From positions 14,203,118 through 14,267,117 of the forward strand of contig OZ234503.1 of the NCBI GenBank assembly GCA_965153455.1: DNA of 64,000 nt, given 5' to 3'. The stretch comes from Sphagnum compactum. Taxonomy: Eukaryota; Bryophyta; Sphagnopsida; Sphagnales. This document shows, one piece after another, positions 60,745-64,000 of the stretch; positions within the stretch are counted from its first letter, which is position 1; every line of letters begins with the position of its first letter. The translations under genes and the position numbers were made by a program. Under the pieces are notes generated by a model. That model was not told where the DNA came from and did no database searches. It saw only the letters and a program-made list of their open reading frames with translations.

Positions 60745-60980
60745 TACTACAAGAAAATGTGACTTTTAAAAAAGTCCAACTTGATTGAAATGTGCGCATT
60801 CACCAAAGGGGATGGTCGTTTTAACTGAAGGCATGGGGCATGAAAGACACAAGTTATTTTTGATTGAGACATTTGATTAAAGTGACATTTTTTACCACGT
60901 GACAAACCAAACATTTGGTCAAAAAGGCTAAAGGTCTATCAAGATGATCAAAGCTTAGTCAAACGGCCATTCTGATTTGA
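60745..60980 (+). mobile_element. Possible CACTA (En/Spm) terminus fragment
   Basis: TACTACAAGAAAA (60745-60757) differs by one base from the canonical CACTA-element end CACTACAAGAAAA. It is followed by ggggatggtcgttttaactg, reminiscent of CACTA subterminal repeats. No matching opposite end was found, so it is at best a fragment. Confidence 0.3.
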
Positions 60981-62952
60981 CACTTAATTAAATCAAGCAT
61001 ACTAATTTAGTTATTTAACCTACAAGTTTATTTTGCATAGGGTACATATTAAACCTAAGTTCATAATTAGTAGGCCTTAGGTTAAGCATATTACACCTAA
61101 TAGTTACTTATAAAGTTTATTAAGCTACTTACATGCTACCGTAGGCACATGTAAGTACCATTGATCCCCACATTATCAAGGTTGTTTTTAATGTCATTTC
61201 AATTTCAAGAAATCCTATCATCATTAGGTTGTCATGGCTTGTTTTACATAATTCACAAGTGGATTGGCATACAAGGAGTTTTCATTTTGAAACACTACAA
61301 CACAAGGCCTTGGAGAGTGAAACCCTCGTTAGAAGCATGCAAAATTTGAAGTAGTAGGGACACCTTAGTGATACAAGAAGGCCTAAGTGCCCTAAGCCTT
61401 TGTTTGTTAAAACAAAAGTGTTCATGAAGCTTGCCACAAGAAGAGATGCATTTTTAATTTACGCTCTTCCCTCACCAGATGTTGAGATGCGATCATATTT
61501 TGAATCATGGACATTAATGTGTCCTATGATTAATTGATAAGGACTCACCATGAATCACACACAAATCATTATTAAATTATGAAATCCATCACCTAATAAG
61601 TTAACTATTTTAACCACTTACATAATTATCATGTTACTTTTCATTTACATCAAGTTACACAAACTTGCCATTTACCAATCATGAGAGAAAGCTATAATTG
61701 ATAACAAATTAATAATCAACATTTTGTGTTCCTTATGTTGAATCAACCCCAAATTTGCTAATAAAAAGAAGAAGCTTGAGTTGCATAAAAAGGAAAACAT
61801 TTGGAAAGCGCGTCACTGGTTCAAGAGCACCTGAGTTCTTCAAGTTGGTAAAAATCAGTATGACATTTAGACATGAAATGTGCTATTGGTATTTTGCAAT
61901 GGTGGAAGTTGATGGATTGGGGGGTGGAGCAAGCAATCAGATAAGTAGGGAAGCTCAAACAAGTACAAAGTTGCGTGTATGTTTCTTGTAGCAGAAAACT
62001 GGTAGGTCTGTCTATTTGCTTTATACTTGGATCCACTAGAAGTGAAACAAATTCTTTATGAATTCTTACAAAAGTGTCACCCTTATAGCTGAATTTGCTT
62101 TCCTAAAGGCTTGCTGCTCTCCTCTTGGTTGTCTAATTTTTCCTAGGTAGTCAATGATCACCAATGGCTTTGGTTGCTTGTAATGGTTGCTGGTATATAA
62201 GCTAAACCCTTTCTGTTTCAAATCATTCAATTCACATCAGAAGAGCAAGAGTGATCTCACCTTGAAATTTGACCTAAACTTTGCTTTTGTTCTCTGTCAT
62301 TTGATTCATCTCAAAACAATGCTTAAACCTTGACTAGTGGCGGCCTGGGAGACTTTGTTATCTGTTAGATGGTTTGGTATTGTGAATAGTCCCTAGAGCC
62401 AAACATTTTGTATAATTGAGTGTACCTTATTTGAAGGAAGCTTAAACCACAGGTGGGCAACAAGCACAATGTCTCAATCCATCAGCAATCCTGGCATGCT
62501 TGACAAAGTATTAATCTCAATGCCATCACCCTCTACAAGTGATGAGACAAACAAATGGTGCCAATGAGCTACATCAAATCTACACTCCAGTTTGAGAGAA
62601 GTGGTTTCATACCTATGAGACATGGATACCAAATTGGAGTTGTAATGTCCAGAACCCTAACCTGCAATCTACAGCATAAAGTAATAGCAGTTCGATAGCA
62701 TTCTATTGTAGAAATTTCATAAGAGAACAAAGAGAGCAGCAACAGAGGTTATGGATTTTCAAAGCCAGATATACTGTACATGCAATTGCCAACAACTCCT
62801 TTTCTAGCTTCTCTTAATACTATAGTTCTGCAACGATTTTCAGCCTCTAGCCCATAGAGGGAAAAACAAAAACAGGAAATGTTTAGCTTTGTCCACCATA
62901 TCTTCTTCATTCTTACGAACCACCAGATTGCATGCAGCAATAACTCAAAACA

Positions 62953-62974
62953 AACAACAACAACAACAACAACA
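62953..62974 (+). repeat. (CAA)n microsatellite
   Basis: About seven CAA units within a CAA/AAC-rich stretch. Confidence 0.9.
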
Positions 62975-63261
62975 ATCTCAACTTACAATAATCTCAATAT
63001 TGTTTCAAGAAGGAATCACACCACTGTTTCGCCAAAGATTATAAACAAACAGTAATTGAATCTGCAGCAACTTCAAACCATCTTCAACCAAGAAATAACA
63101 ACGGTTTTGTTGCTGCTGGGAGTCATCACTCTCTTTGGATTCAGCACTCCCTGAGGACTCCAGGAACCCCTAGGGTTAAGTTACTGTGTGTTCCAGCTGC
63201 CAGAATGGCCTCTTCTTCGATTCTGCCACACACCTTGGTCAGATTATGTCAAAGGTTAGCC

Positions 63262-63552
63262 TGATTCAAACTCTGTAATTGAGAAGTCCAACTCATCAGC
63301 AGTCAAAGGAGTTGCAGTTTATGCACCTATTATGAACTAGAATCATCACCTGCATGATTCCAATCTCTGTAATTGATTGAGAAGTCCAATTATTCGATCA
63401 GCAGCTGCATTTCACGCACCTATAAAATCATGAAACTAACCTGCATAACATTCCAAACTCTGTAGTTGAGAAGTCCAAGCGATGAGCAGCCAAGGAGTTG
63501 CTGTTCACGCAGCTATTCTAAACTAGAATCGTCACCTGCTACCGTATGATTC
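63262..63552 (+). repeat. Three tandem copies of a 93-bp unit upstream of the RABD-like exon
   Basis: Units start at about 63264, 63357 and 63451 with attc-aa-ctctgta-ttgagaagtcca. Each continues with cagca, gttgc-gtt-a-gcacctat and cacctgcatgatt. Spacing is 93-94 bp. It lies 400-700 bp upstream of the start codon, in the probable promoter. Confidence 0.8.
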
Positions 63553-63947
63553 TGGACCCACCTGTGTTTTCCAACAAACGAGAATTACTTTCTTCCTTTC
63601 TCAGCGCCGAGGTTGTTTTCCGAGTGCAAAACGACGCTGGTTTTGCAAACCCTCGTTTCCTTTTGCGCCATCGTTTTGCTGCCTTCTCTTTCTTTCTTTG
63701 CCTTTTACTTGTTTCTCTTCTGTCTCCACTGTGCCCCCTCTGCTGGTATTTCAAGTTTCTACCTGTCCTCTTGTATGCGGGGTTTCTTTTTCATCACAAG
63801 ACGACTGTGAACGATCCTTTTGTCGGCCGGTGGAGAAGAGGAGGAGAACGAGGACGCCGTTCGGTGTGGCCGTAGATCGGGGTCGGTTGTTAGTGGTGAG
63901 AAGTTTCGGAAAACCGATCTCCTTTGTGGCGGCCTTCTTCCTGCAAG

Positions 63948-64000
63948 ATGAATCCCGAATAGTGAGTTGTTCTGACTCCATCTCTTGTTCTTTGTGTGTG
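63948..64000 (+). CDS. Probable first coding exon of a RABD/Rab1 GTPase gene, cut by the window edge
   Basis: The ATG at 63948 gives MNPEY, with the Tyr codon split by the donor GTGAGT at 63962, so the coding exon is 63948-63961. Plant RABD2 (Rab1) GTPases, which act in ER-to-Golgi vesicle traffic, begin [22 protein letters not shown], and MNPEY before an early intron fits. The upstream 300 bp is GC-richer and CT-rich, as in a promoter and leader. Only five residues are visible, so the family is an inference. The rest of the gene lies beyond the window. Confidence 0.55.

Larger units (their letters stand above)
58802..63947. other. 5-kb AT-rich spacer before the right-edge gene
   Basis: No gene is recognised at 58802-63500. 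Repeats are listed separately. The last 400 bp is GC-richer with CT-rich stretches and fits a promoter and 5' UTR for the exon at 63948. Confidence 0.55.

Overview
This is nuclear DNA from a land plant. The evidence is intron-containing genes with GT-AG borders, a tail-anchored cytochrome b5, an RLPH2-type phosphatase, a germin-like cupin, an AP2/ERF factor, ribosomal protein eL31, a probable RABD GTPase first exon, and a Ty3/Gypsy chromovirus primed by initiator tRNA-Met. The spacers are long, AT-rich and full of degenerate repeats, which suggests a medium to large genome. I cannot name the species or clade from sequence alone.

Layout. 0-13 kb: a cytochrome b5 gene (1275-2057, 3 exons), a fold-back element of about 1.6 kb (4030-5640), a doubtful small two-exon gene (7115-7416) and a five-exon RLPH2 phosphatase gene (9494-12188). 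13-35 kb: mostly non-coding, with one four-exon germin-like gene (21399-23082), a MITE-like hairpin and many degenerate tandem arrays. 35-42 kb: a complete 6.9 kb chromovirus with two LTRs and a perfect 5-bp target duplication (TGTTA). Its gag-pol frame is broken only by two in-frame TAA codons. It sits inside an older decayed minus-strand reading frame that still shows a C2H2 zinc finger. 43-44 kb: a striking array of about fifteen small palindromic units. 44-54 kb: repeats, a CpG-rich block and an AP2/ERF gene with an EAR motif (51785-52585). 54-56 kb: the eL31 gene (2 exons). 58-59 kb: a diverged solo LTR related to the chromovirus. The right edge carries what looks like the first coding exon (MNPEY) of a RABD/Rab1 GTPase.

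The genes are unrelated housekeeping or regulatory loci, all on the + strand, and I see no pathway cluster. The main points of interest are structural: the fold-back element, the hairpin array, a stem-loop next to the TATA box kept in all three related LTRs, a duplicated polypurine-tract block in the chromovirus, and the zinc-finger relic it interrupts. Exon boundaries were spliced by hand from reading frame, GT-AG signals and recalled family sequences. No database search was run.
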